Below are positions 1 to 7,694 of a DNA stretch of 26,613 nt, in pieces; position 1 is the stretch's first letter, and every line of letters starts with the position of its first letter. The notes beneath the pieces are model-generated. The model had not been told where the DNA came from, made no database searches, and worked only from the letters and a program-made list of their open reading frames with translations. The stretch covers positions 1 through 26,613 of the forward strand of contig CAMKMK010000004.1 in assembly GCA_946413885.1 (NCBI GenBank), written 5' to 3'. The DNA comes from an uncultured Prevotellaceae bacterium (GTDB lineage Bacteria > Bacteroidota > Bacteroidia > Bacteroidales > Bacteroidaceae). Both the position numbers and the translations under genes were made by a program.

Positions 1-60
1 TAAGATCGCTGTATCTCATTGTAATTTAAACATTTAATAAACGTGCCAAGAAATTCAACC

Positions 61-75
61 GGACACTAGTGATAT
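61..75 (-). repeat. Inverted copy of the sequence at 26555-26569 (possible IS end)
   Basis: GGACACTAGTGATAT is the reverse complement of ATATCATTAGTGTCC at 26555-26569 with one mismatch. Read outward from the window, both copies are followed about 16-18 bases later by a GTT(T)ATTAAAT sequence. That is what two diverged members of one IS family would show at their termini. The surface-protein fragment becomes recognisable just after this site. No transposase gene is visible inside the window. Confidence 0.4.
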
Positions 76-346
76 AGGTTATGTTAATGACCAGAGTGTA
101 ACTCCCAATGGCAGTGGCTACGTCACTTTTGCCGGTTCAATGCCTGTGGACTTTACGAATGCCTGTGGATATACCGCATGGCAGATAACGGGTATTGAGG
201 GAGAAACTATCAACTTCGAGCAGATCACAGGCAAAGTGGCTGCCGGCACAGGTGTACTACTGAGGGGTAATGCAAGTGCTATCGTTAACATCACCTTCAT
301 AACATTTGGCGATGATATTAGTTCAACAAACAAACTTGACCAATAA
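71..346 (+). pseudogene. Fragment of a repetitive Bacteroidales surface protein
   Basis: An open frame without a start codon runs from about position 41 to a TAA at 344-346. From about 80 it encodes a recognisable segment, with GYVTFAG, then PVDFTNACGYTAWQITGI, then AAGTGVLLRG. This pattern resembles a module seen near the C-terminus of many secreted or surface Bacteroidales proteins. In that module a Gly-Tyr-x-Thr-Phe strand is followed by a transcendent 'AGTxVLLKG' strand. The piece lacks an N-terminal part and signal peptide. It also seems to stop early (NKLDQ-stop), since such modules usually continue past the NKL residues. Immediately upstream lies an IS-end-like sequence (61-75), so an insertion probably removed the 5' part. 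The only in-frame ATG (140) would give 68 residues with no secretion signal. Family recognition comes from pattern memory, not a search; the exact parent protein is unknown. Confidence 0.55.
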
Positions 347-358
347 AACCTAAATTTA

Positions 359-386
359 ATATGGCCACCCTCGCGGGCAGCCATAT
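359..386 (+). terminator. Hairpin after the surface-protein fragment
   Basis: ATATGGC pairs perfectly with GCCATAT, and an inner CCC/GGG pair closes a TCGC loop, with a CA/CA internal mismatch between the two stems. It begins 12 bases after the stop of the fragment, where a terminator would be expected. No T-run follows (the next bases are CAAATTAAC), so intrinsic termination is not certain. Confidence 0.4.
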
Positions 387-828
387 CAAATTAACTATAA
401 ATCTTACTAATAACTTTGTTAACATGTAGAATACTCATCACGAGTGTCTGCATGAAAAAATTAAATAAAAGTTGCAATGTTTCATTTTATCTAACCCGGG
501 CTGTCGCCATAATCACTACGTCAACAGTCCTATTTACCTAATGAAAAACATTAATCTTATCTCGATGCAAAAATACACTTTTATAATTTACAAACAAAGG
601 TTTTGATACTTTATTTCATGTTTTTCTGCATAAATTTCCATTTTTTGCCCAAATTTATCCCAAAGAGACGATTGAACTGGAGTGATTTTATTAAAATCAG
701 GGCAAAAGAACTCTCTAAAACGTATGGATTACAAGATTGCAATAATCCATATAGTCGAAATTTGCGTTAATTTGCGTTTTAAGGCATTTAATTTTCTTTA
801 AAATGAGGAGAAAATTTAGTGTCAAAAA
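387..828. other. AT-rich intergenic region with small palindromes
   Basis: There is no convincing gene in this stretch. It contains a 17-bp palindrome at 683-699 (TGATTTT, ATT loop, AAAATCA) and an 8-bp stem at 723-730/744-751 (TATGGATT/AATCCATA) with a 13-base loop. Two close copies of AATTTGCGTT-like sequence lie near 758-780. These elements are upstream of the proposed gyrA promoter, so they could be operators or remnants of mobile DNA. A 21-codon open frame at 541-606 has no support as a gene. Confidence 0.5.
568..598 (-). promoter_or_regulatory. Possible leftward promoter with no identified gene
   Basis: On the minus strand TTTG (598-595) is followed after 19 bases by TATTTTTG (575-568), which fits the Bacteroidota primary-sigma consensus. 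Transcription would run leftward from about 561 into a region with no minus-strand gene I recognise. In AT-rich sequence this could be chance. Confidence 0.3.
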
Positions 829-860
829 TTTGGTCAAATCGCGAAATTTGGCTAAATTTG
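829..860 (+). promoter_or_regulatory. Predicted gyrA promoter
   Basis: TTTG at 829-832 is followed by 20 bases and then TAAATTTG at 853-860, an exact match to the Bacteroidota -33/-7 consensus TTTG-N19/20-TAnnTTTG. The start of transcription would lie near 866, giving a leader of about 50 bases before the gyrA ATG. Confidence 0.7.
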
Positions 861-918
861 CACAAAATATGGCATTTGTCTGATTTTTTGGATGATTAAA
901 TTTACAAATTAAAAATAG

Positions 919-3468
919 ATGGAAGATCAAGAGAGAATTATTAAAGTTGACATCGAGCAGGAAATGAGAAAGAGCTACATTGACTACTCAATGAGTGTCA
1001 TTGTGGCTCGAGCCTTGCCTGATGTGCGAGACGGATTCAAACCGGTGCATCGCCGTATCCTATATGGTATGGAGGGCCTGGGAAATACTCACAACAAACC
1101 TTATAAGAAAAGTGCACGTATCGTGGGTGAGGTTCTCGGAAAGTATCACCCTCATGGCGACAGTTCTGTTTATGGCGCATTGGTGCGTATGGCTCAGGAT
1201 TGGAACATGAGGTACACACTCGTGGACGGGCAAGGAAACTTCGGAAGTGTGGATGGCGATGGAGCCGCTGCGATGCGTTACACGGAGGCACGCTTGAGTC
1301 TGATGGGCGAGGCCATGATGGAGGATCTGGAGAAGGAAACCGTGGATATGACCACGAATTTCGATGATACGCTGGTTGAGCCTACCGTAATGCCCACTAA
1401 GATTCCCAATCTGCTTGTCAATGGTGCTACAGGTATTGCCGTAGGTATGGCGACGAATATCCCTACCCATAACCTGAACGAGGTAATTGATGCCTGTGTG
1501 GCATACGTTGACAACCCAGAACTGACCAGTGAGGATTTGATGCAATGGGTGAAAGGTCCTGATTTCCCAACGGGAGGATACATCATGGGTCTGCAGGGCA
1601 TAAAAGATGCCTACGAAACAGGTCGCGGACGTATTATCATGAGAGCGAAGGCTGACATCGAATCGGATGAGCAGCATGACAAGATCGTGATAACGGAGAT
1701 TCCCTATGGAGTCAACAAGGCCCAATTGATTGAGTATATCGCTCAATTGGTGAATGACAAGAAACTGGATGGTATCAGTAATGCCAACGATGAGAGCGAC
1801 CGTGAGGGTATGCGTATTGTTATTGACGTCAAGAGAGATGCCAATGCTCGTGTAGTGCTGAACAAACTCTTCAAGATGACTCCTCTGCAGAGCAGTTTCA
1901 GCGTGAACAGTATCGCTCTGGTGAAGGGCCGTCCCAAGCTGTTGACCTTGAAAGACTGTATTGCCAACTTTGTTGAGCATCGCCACAACGTGGTGATTCG
2001 TCGTACCAAATACGATTTGAGGAAGGCAGAGGAGAGAGCTCACATTCTGGAAGGCCTTATTATAGCCTCCGACAACATTGACGAGGTGGTTCATATCATA
2101 CGTGGCAGCAAGACTCCTGTGGATGCCCAACGTAATCTGGAAGCCCGTTTCGAGCTTGATGAGTTGCAGAGCAAGGCCATCGTGGATATGCGTCTGAGTC
2201 AACTGACAGGTTTGCGTCAAGAAGACTTGCACAACGAGTACAATGACTTGGAAGAAAAGATCAAATACTACAATCAGATTCTGACTGATGACAACCTGTG
2301 CAAGAAAGTAATCAAGGATGAACTGATTGAGGTGAAGGAACAGTTTGGCGATGAGCGCAAGACGGAAATCATGCCCAGCGCAGAGGAATTCAATCCTGAA
2401 GACTTCTATGCTGATGACGAAGTTGTTGTTACCTTGAGCCACATGGGTTATATCAAACGTACTCCTCTGGCTGAGTTCAAGGCTCAAGGAAGAGGCGGCA
2501 TAGGAGTAAAGGCAAGTGCAACACGTGACAGCGACTTCATCGAGAAGATCTATCCTGCCACAATGCACAACACGATGCTCTTCTTTACCAATCGTGGCCG
2601 CTGCTACTGGCTGAAGGTATATGATATTCCAGAAGGAACAAAGCAGACCAAGGGACGTGCCATCCAGAACATGCTGCAGATTGAACCTGGAGACAGCGTG
2701 GCAGCATGCCTTTGCATCCGCAAGTTGCAGGATCCTGACTTCTGTCAGACTCACTATGTGATGTTCTGTACGAAGGATGGTATCGTGAAGAAGACTTGCC
2801 TGAAGGAGTTCAGTCGTCCTCGAGCCAATGGTGTGATTGCTATCTATATCCGCGAAGAGGATCAGGTTATCAATGTAGAGCTGACCAATGGAGAGAACGA
2901 GATAATCGTAGCCAATGCTGGTGGACGTGTGGTTCGCTTCAGCGAGAATGAAGTACGTTCTATGGGACGTGCAAGTACTGGTGTCCAGAGTATTATCCTT
3001 GACGATGATCCTCGCGATGGTGTGGTTGGTATGTGTGTTGTAAACGATACGGATACTGAGAGCATCATGGTGCTGAGTGAGAATGGATTCGGCAAGCGTA
3101 CCTGCGTGGATGAGTATCGCAAGACGAGACGTCACTGCAAGGGAGTGAAGACGTTGGCCATCACTGAGAAAACTGGCTACGTAGTGGCAGTGGAGATAGT
3201 GAAGGATGAGGACGATTTGATGATAATTAACAAGAGTGGCACCACCATCCGTCTCCATGCTGACAATATCAAGGTAACCAAGACACGTATAGCTCAAGGC
3301 GTGAAGGTAATAGAACTAAAGAAGCGCAACGATGTGATAAGTCATCTGAGTGTGGTTCCTCGTGCAGACGACGAGGAAGTGGAAATGCCTGCAGAGGGTG
3401 AAACTCCTGAGGATGGTCAGACACCTTCCCCAGAGACACCTGCTCAAGAGGCCCCTGCTGAGAATTGA
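919..3468 (+). CDS. gyrA: DNA gyrase subunit A
   Basis: This is the breakage-reunion subunit of the A2B2 type II topoisomerase that introduces negative supercoils; it acts in the cytoplasm with GyrB. The 849-residue length is typical. The N-terminal winged-helix/tower region holds the PVHRRILYGM helix, the quinolone-determining segment HPHGDSSVYGALVRMAQ, and the catalytic tyrosine Tyr121 in AAMRYTEARL. The C-terminal beta-pinwheel begins around residue 510 and has a divergent GyrA box, QGRGGIG, at 523-529 (classical form QRRGGKG), favouring gyrase over ParC. The tail from about 820 is acidic and Pro/Glu-rich, a likely disordered end. Ser82 corresponds to E. coli Ser83, but the position equivalent to E. 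coli Asp87 is Gly86. The start ATG is near the only strong upstream promoter and matches the usual GyrA N-terminus. The TPR gene follows after 71 bases with no obvious terminator. Confidence 0.97.
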   Translation: MEDQERIIKVDIEQEMRKSYIDYSMSVIVARALPDVRDGFKPVHRRILYGMEGLGNTHNKPYKKSARIVGEVLGKYHPHGDSSVYGALVRMAQDWNMRYTLVDGQGNFGSVDGDGAAAMRYTEARLSLMGEAMMEDLEKETVDMTTNFDDTLVEPTVMPTKIPNLLVNGATGIAVGMATNIPTHNLNEVIDACVAYVDNPELTSEDLMQWVKGPDFPTGGYIMGLQGIKDAYETGRGRIIMRAKADIESDEQHDKIVITEIPYGVNKAQLIEYIAQLVNDKKLDGISNANDESDREGMRIVIDVKRDANARVVLNKLFKMTPLQSSFSVNSIALVKGRPKLLTLKDCIANFVEHRHNVVIRRTKYDLRKAEERAHILEGLIIASDNIDEVVHIIRGSKTPVDAQRNLEARFELDELQSKAIVDMRLSQLTGLRQEDLHNEYNDLEEKIKYYNQILTDDNLCKKVIKDELIEVKEQFGDERKTEIMPSAEEFNPEDFYADDEVVVTLSHMGYIKRTPLAEFKAQGRGGIGVKASATRDSDFIEKIYPATMHNTMLFFTNRGRCYWLKVYDIPEGTKQTKGRAIQNMLQIEPGDSVAACLCIRKLQDPDFCQTHYVMFCTKDGIVKKTCLKEFSRPRANGVIAIYIREEDQVINVELTNGENEIIVANAGGRVVRFSENEVRSMGRASTGVQSIILDDDPRDGVVGMCVVNDTDTESIMVLSENGFGKRTCVDEYRKTRRHCKGVKTLAITEKTGYVVAVEIVKDEDDLMIINKSGTTIRLHADNIKVTKTRIAQGVKVIELKKRNDVISHLSVVPRADDEEVEMPAEGETPEDGQTPSPETPAQEAPAEN

Positions 3469-3539
3469 AAATGATTTTGAATTTAAAGATTTTCGATTGA
3501 GAGAAATAAAATCTATAAACCAATAAAAATTAAACACGT

Positions 3540-4856
3540 ATGAAAAAAGTTATTTTATCGCTGGTTCTGTTGCTCTTCGTGGGCAACGTGACAGTTCAGG
3601 CACAAGACAAGGCTGCTGAAAAGGCTGCCAAGGAAGCACTGAAGGCTGCCCAGAAGCAGGCAAAAATTGACATAACAGAGGCTACTAAAATAAAGGAAGC
3701 CCTTTATGCTAAGATCAATGACAAGTCTGTGACCCCAGAAGAAATCTTGGCAGAATGTCCCAAAGGCGCTGCTCTGGTAATGAAGGCTATCAAGAGTGGT
3801 GGTATCGATGAAAAGAAGATTTCAGAAGCATGGAAACTGTTGTCAGAGTTCACCCAGCCTCTCCACAACGAGTATCTGGCTAATGCAACCAACAGTATGG
3901 CTTTCGACACATTGGCATACTTCAACAACCTGAAGAGTATGACTGAGGCTCTGCATAATGAGTTGAAGACAACCAAGGTGACGAAAGGCGAGTATGGCAA
4001 CGAGGCTGCTTTGAAAGCCAAGAACCTCAATCTTGGTCAGAGTGCCCTCTATTACATCTACGCAGCCCAGTTCGAGAGCGAGTGCAAGCGTTTCGACAAT
4101 GCTCTGGAAGCTTACGATATCGCAATGAGTTACGCAGAGAGATACCCTGAATGTGCTGATCATGTGAAGCTGCCTATCACTAATGAGCAGATAGCATATT
4201 ATGCATTCATGACTGCTCATGAGGCTGGTAAGTATGACGTGATGGACAAATATTACGAGAAAGCTCTTGGCTTTGCAGATGGAGCACAAGGCGTTAAGCA
4301 GGTGAAGTTGCAGAATTATCTTGAGAAAGGCGACACCACAGGTTGGGCTAAAGCTGTCCACACAGAGTGCCTCGCTAAGCCTTCAGAGAATGAAGACTAC
4401 ATTCAGATGTTGCTGGCTTACTACCAGAAGCAAGGTGTTGATGCAATGAGCAAGTTCGCAGATGAAGTTCTGGCAGTTGACAACAATGTCTTGATTGCCA
4501 ACTATGGTAAGGCTTATACTCTCTTCGCAACAGAGAAGTACGATGATGCATTAACCTTCTACAAGAAATGTACTGAAATAAAGGATGACTATTATGATGC
4601 TTGGTATCAGTGTGGTTTGTGCAAGTTCCGTCAAGCTTTGGCACTAAACTCCACTATCAGCAATATCAAGAACCAGAAGGTTGCTAAAGAAACACTCGAG
4701 AAGACCAAAAGTATCTTTGGCGAGGCAATTCCTTTCTTTGAGAAAGCCAGACAGCTGACCCCAGACGAGCCTCAGAAGTGGGCTTACGAGTTGAAGCAAT
4801 GCTACACAGTAACTGGCCAGGCTGCTAAGGCTGCTGAAATGGACAAGTTGTTGTAA
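3540..4856 (+). CDS. Exported TPR-repeat protein
   Basis: The protein has 438 residues. An N-terminal signal peptide (MKKVILSLVLLLFVGNVTVQA, cleavage near residue 21) indicates export to the periplasm. A Lys/Ala-rich helix at about 23-60 looks like a coiled coil. The rest is alpha-helical with tetratricopeptide-like units, the clearest at about 169-204 (a YAAQFE...ALEAYDIAMSYAE pattern) and 317-353 (YGKAYTLF...YDDALTFYKKC). TPR folds bind other proteins, so a scaffold or assembly role is plausible, but no specific function can be read from the sequence. The C-terminal third resembles that of the next gene (5268-6512), including the final DKLL motif, so the two are probably old tandem paralogues. 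The gene lies 71 bases after gyrA with no recognisable promoter of its own and may be cotranscribed. A strong terminator follows. Confidence 0.93.
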   Translation: MKKVILSLVLLLFVGNVTVQAQDKAAEKAAKEALKAAQKQAKIDITEATKIKEALYAKINDKSVTPEEILAECPKGAALVMKAIKSGGIDEKKISEAWKLLSEFTQPLHNEYLANATNSMAFDTLAYFNNLKSMTEALHNELKTTKVTKGEYGNEAALKAKNLNLGQSALYYIYAAQFESECKRFDNALEAYDIAMSYAERYPECADHVKLPITNEQIAYYAFMTAHEAGKYDVMDKYYEKALGFADGAQGVKQVKLQNYLEKGDTTGWAKAVHTECLAKPSENEDYIQMLLAYYQKQGVDAMSKFADEVLAVDNNVLIANYGKAYTLFATEKYDDALTFYKKCTEIKDDYYDAWYQCGLCKFRQALALNSTISNIKNQKVAKETLEKTKSIFGEAIPFFEKARQLTPDEPQKWAYELKQCYTVTGQAAKAAEMDKLL

Positions 4857-4890
4857 CCAGTATTCTCTTTTAATTCTTTTAATAATGTTC

Positions 4891-4924
4891 AAGAGGAGCG
4901 GGCGAAAGTTCGCTCCTCTTTGTT
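4891..4924 (+). terminator. Rho-independent terminator after the TPR gene
   Basis: A perfect 10-bp stem AAGAGGAGCG/CGCTCCTCTT (4891-4900 and 4911-4920) with a 10-base loop is followed by TGTTTT. It lies 34 bases after the TPR stop codon and separates it from the repeat cluster downstream. Confidence 0.85.
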
Positions 4925-4955
4925 TTGAGAAAGTTTCATTATGTCCGTACTTTTG

Positions 4956-5053
4956 CGACGTGTAGGAAAGAGGAATACAACACGTTGAAAGTCCAGATTC
5001 AACACGTTGAAAGTTCAGATGCGACACGTTGAAACCCACCATCGAACACGTTG
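4956..5053. repeat. Five-unit dyad array with an exact 22-bp period
   Basis: A near-palindromic core, CAAC-AC-GTTG, starts at 4978 and 5000 (exact), 5022 (CGACACGTTG), 5044 (GAACACGTTG) and, degenerately, 4956 (CGACGTGTAG). Each start is exactly 22 bases from the next. Three units are followed by AAA and then about nine variable bases. The array sits between a terminator and the promoter of the next gene. A related inverted cluster occurs at 26319-26372. Confidence 0.8.
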
Positions 5054-5184
5054 CCTTGAGAACAGGATGAGTATACGATTGTAAGACAGAACAATTTTGG
5101 GAAAAATTATTCTCCTTTTTGAGCAAAAGAAGATAAATTTCCGTGAATTATTCATAATTATTTACCATTTATCTGGAGAAAGAG

Positions 5185-5215
5185 GTTGTTTATTTAGTAG
5201 AAATATGTAGTTTTG
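5185..5215 (+). promoter_or_regulatory. Predicted promoter of the second TPR gene
   Basis: GTTG at 5185-5188, a 19-base spacer and TAGTTTTG at 5208-5215 match the Bacteroidota consensus, with one change in the -33 box. The leader would be about 45 bases. Confidence 0.6.
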
Positions 5216-5267
5216 CATACTAAAGCTATCAAGATGACTTTATAATAAATTATATAAGGTATATAAG

Positions 5268-6512
5268 ATGAAAGAATGGTTGTTTATATGCTTGGTTATG
5301 TTCTCGCTCAGCATCATGGGACAACAGCCACAGGAACCTCCCAAGATGAAGGCCTTGTACAAGACTGCCCGTTTGGCTCTCAAGACAAGGGCTAATCAGC
5401 CGGCTGCCAAACAAGGGTTGCTGGGTGCGCTGACCAGACCTGAACTTTCGAATAAGGATAAATGTAAGATTTATTATACTGCTGCTGAACTGGATGAGAG
5501 TTCCAACTCGCTAATTAATCAGCAGGCTTTCCTGAAGCAGAAATATGACTCGGCAGCACTCTTCAATACGGTGCTGAGTATTTACGACAATCTGATTCTG
5601 TGTGATAGCGTGGATATCATTCCCAATGCGAAAGGTAACATCAAGTTGGAGTATCGAGACCGTACACGCGACATGATGTTGAAACATCGCAGAAACCTGT
5701 TGACAGGAGGAATTTTCTTCCTAAAAAAGTCGGATTGGGCATCTGCTTATAAATATTTCGACAGTTATCTTCGTACAAATGGGAATCCTTCTGATACACT
5801 TCTCCCCAAGATCAATTACTGGGCTACCATCTGTGGTCATAATCTGAAGGATGCACCTAAGATCCTGAAATACGTGGATCAGGCGATAGAGGGAACAGAT
5901 AGTGTCACGAAGCCTGTGTTGCAGGAATACAAATGTCGATCCTATCAAAGTCTGGGCAATGAGAAGATGTGGGTGCAGGAACTTCATGCTGGAATCTATA
6001 AGTATCCTAATCACGACTACTTTTTTGTGAGCCTGTTGGATTACTACAATCAGCATAGCCAGTTTGATGAAGGTCTTGCTTTAGCAGATAGCCTGATACA
6101 TTTACATAGGGAGAATCCTTTGTATTGGTATGCCAAGAGTCTGTTGTCGTTGGGTAAGGAAGATTATGACAAATGCATCAACTATAGTGATTCATGTATC
6201 CTCTTGGATGCTAAATATGCGGATGCCTATTACAACAAGTCTATTTCATATTGCAATAAGGCGCTCTATGTCCAGGAGGCTATGAAGGGGAAAAATCAAT
6301 TGGACGAGAGTCTTTTGGAGGAACGTCAGAAAATCAAGGAATTGTATGCACTTGCACGTCCACCCATGGAGATGGTTCGTCAGCTGCAACCAGAAAATAT
6401 TGCTCGTTGGGCCCAACCTCTTTATCGCATTTATTTGTATCTGAATATGGGCGACGAGTTCGATGAAATCGACAAATTGCTGAAATCTAAAGCTCAAGAA
6501 CAGAAAAAATAG
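5268..6512 (+). CDS. Exported TPR-like protein, paralogue of the upstream TPR protein
   Basis: The protein has 414 residues and an N-terminal signal peptide (MKEWLFICLVMFSLSIMGQ), so it is probably periplasmic. It is helical with TPR-like units. The clearest run is at about 283-330, where NPLYWYAKSLLSLG is followed by CINYSDSCILLD and ADAYYNKSISYCNKA. The C-terminal part (a long helix with LLEERQKIKELYALA, then RQLQPENIARW, ending DEIDKLLKS) parallels the C-terminus of the protein at 3540-4856. The N-terminal halves are much more divergent. It has its own promoter after the 22-bp repeat array. It stops 10 bases before the acyltransferase gene, whose Shine-Dalgarno overlaps this stop codon, so translation is probably coupled. 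The specific function is unknown. Confidence 0.9.
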   Translation: MKEWLFICLVMFSLSIMGQQPQEPPKMKALYKTARLALKTRANQPAAKQGLLGALTRPELSNKDKCKIYYTAAELDESSNSLINQQAFLKQKYDSAALFNTVLSIYDNLILCDSVDIIPNAKGNIKLEYRDRTRDMMLKHRRNLLTGGIFFLKKSDWASAYKYFDSYLRTNGNPSDTLLPKINYWATICGHNLKDAPKILKYVDQAIEGTDSVTKPVLQEYKCRSYQSLGNEKMWVQELHAGIYKYPNHDYFFVSLLDYYNQHSQFDEGLALADSLIHLHRENPLYWYAKSLLSLGKEDYDKCINYSDSCILLDAKYADAYYNKSISYCNKALYVQEAMKGKNQLDESLLEERQKIKELYALARPPMEMVRQLQPENIARWAQPLYRIYLYLNMGDEFDEIDKLLKSKAQEQKK

Positions 6513-6515
6513 GAG
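6511..6515 (+). promoter_or_regulatory. Strong Shine-Dalgarno overlapping the upstream stop
   Basis: AGGAG overlaps the TAG stop (6510-6512) and lies 7 bases before the ATG at 6523. Such a classical ribosome site is unusual in this window. It supports both this start and translational coupling of the two genes. Confidence 0.7.
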
Positions 6516-6522
6516 AATTTCC

Positions 6523-7662
6523 ATGAACAAAGAACAGACATATCATAGATTGGCATCACTCGATGCCTTGCGTGGCTTTGACCTGCTAATGTTGGTGGCG
6601 GTGGATCGCATTGTATTCAAGCTGCAACCTCTTATCAATGCAGGTTGGTACGACACTTTTCTTCAAGGATTCACCCATAAGGAATGGGAAGGTTTTTCAC
6701 CTTGGGACTTGGTAATGCCGCTCTTCATGTTCATGTCAGGCGTAACGATTCCTTATTCGCTGTCACGTTACCGAGAAGGCAACATGGGTCGAGGAGCACT
6801 TTGGGGCCGTTTAGGTCGCCGTTTCCTGTTGTTATGGGTGCTTGGTATGATATGTCAGGGCAACTTGCTTTCCCTTGACAGCCAGCATATTTATCTGTTC
6901 TCCAACACGCTCCAAGCCATTGCTGTCGGCTATCTGTTTGCTGCTTTTCTTTTTTTGTACACCAAACCTCGCACTCAGATATTTGTGGCGATAGGGCTAT
7001 TGGTTACCTTTTGGGCAGCAATGGAGTTTGTCACCATTGGTGGATACGGAGGTGGGGACTACAGTGCGCAAGGCAACTTGGCTGAAGGCATTGATCGAAT
7101 GATTCTAGGACGTTTCCGCGATAATGCCGAGATGGTAGACGGGGTAGTAGTGTTTAAAGATTGGTACACTTATACGTGGTTGCTTAGCAGTCTTAATTTC
7201 ATCGTGACGGTATTGACCGGTGTTCTTGCTGGAGAATTGCTGCGGAGCAATCAGACGATGCGCAGCAAACAATTTTGGTTGTTAGGTTTGGGATTAGGTA
7301 TGGTTGTTGTTGGCTGGCTGTTAGGACTTGTACACCCAGTAATAAAGCATATTTGGACGAGTTCAATGACCCTTGTAAGCAGCGGCTATTGTTTCCTTCT
7401 TCTCTGGGCCTTCTATAGTTGGATAGATTGTCGAGGACATCGTTCTGGCTTAACTTTTCTGAAAGTCTATGGGATGAACAGCATCACGGCATACGTGGTC
7501 TCAAATGTCGTGAGCTTCTCCAGTGTCAGCGAGTCTCTCCTTCATGGCACTGAGCAGTTTCTGGGTGAGGGTTATCCCGCCCTTATCGCGTTTGCCAATG
7601 CAACCATTGTTTTCGGCATTCTTTACATCATGTATAAGAAGAACATTTTCCTTCGTGTATAG
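6523..7662 (+). CDS. COG4299/DUF5009 membrane acyltransferase (HGSNAT-like)
   Basis: This 379-residue polytopic inner-membrane protein has roughly ten hydrophobic segments. The opening RLASLDALRGFDLLML and the block at 52-73, beginning HKEWEGFSPWDLVMPLF, are hallmarks of the COG4299 family. That family is related to human heparan-alpha-glucosaminide N-acetyltransferase (HGSNAT), whose acetyl-carrying histidine lies in the equivalent HxxWxG motif; here it is His52. The family is thought to transfer an acyl group from a cytoplasmic donor across the membrane to an extracytoplasmic sugar. In Bacteroidota such genes often sit near amino-sugar catabolism, but here the neighbours are a TPR protein and a phosphodiesterase lipoprotein, so the substrate cannot be inferred. 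It is probably cotranscribed with both neighbours; the next gene starts 32 bases later. Confidence 0.88.
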   Translation: MNKEQTYHRLASLDALRGFDLLMLVAVDRIVFKLQPLINAGWYDTFLQGFTHKEWEGFSPWDLVMPLFMFMSGVTIPYSLSRYREGNMGRGALWGRLGRRFLLLWVLGMICQGNLLSLDSQHIYLFSNTLQAIAVGYLFAAFLFLYTKPRTQIFVAIGLLVTFWAAMEFVTIGGYGGGDYSAQGNLAEGIDRMILGRFRDNAEMVDGVVVFKDWYTYTWLLSSLNFIVTVLTGVLAGELLRSNQTMRSKQFWLLGLGLGMVVVGWLLGLVHPVIKHIWTSSMTLVSSGYCFLLLWAFYSWIDCRGHRSGLTFLKVYGMNSITAYVVSNVVSFSSVSESLLHGTEQFLGEGYPALIAFANATIVFGILYIMYKKNIFLRV

Positions 7663-7694
7663 AAATGAATAACTAACAAAATAACAAAACAGAG

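Noticed and set aside
541..606. A 21-codon open frame beginning ATGAAAAACATT
   Set aside because: It has no ribosome site, no promoter at a sensible distance on that strand and no recognisable product.
1060..3297. A 745-codon open frame antisense to gyrA
   Set aside because: It is fully inside gyrA, has no recognisable domain and has a His/Ile/Leu/Thr-rich composition typical of a codon-bias shadow.
4956..5053. CRISPR array interpretation of the 22-bp repeats
   Set aside because: The conserved part is 10-13 bases and the variable part about nine, far shorter than CRISPR repeats and spacers, and no cas gene is present.
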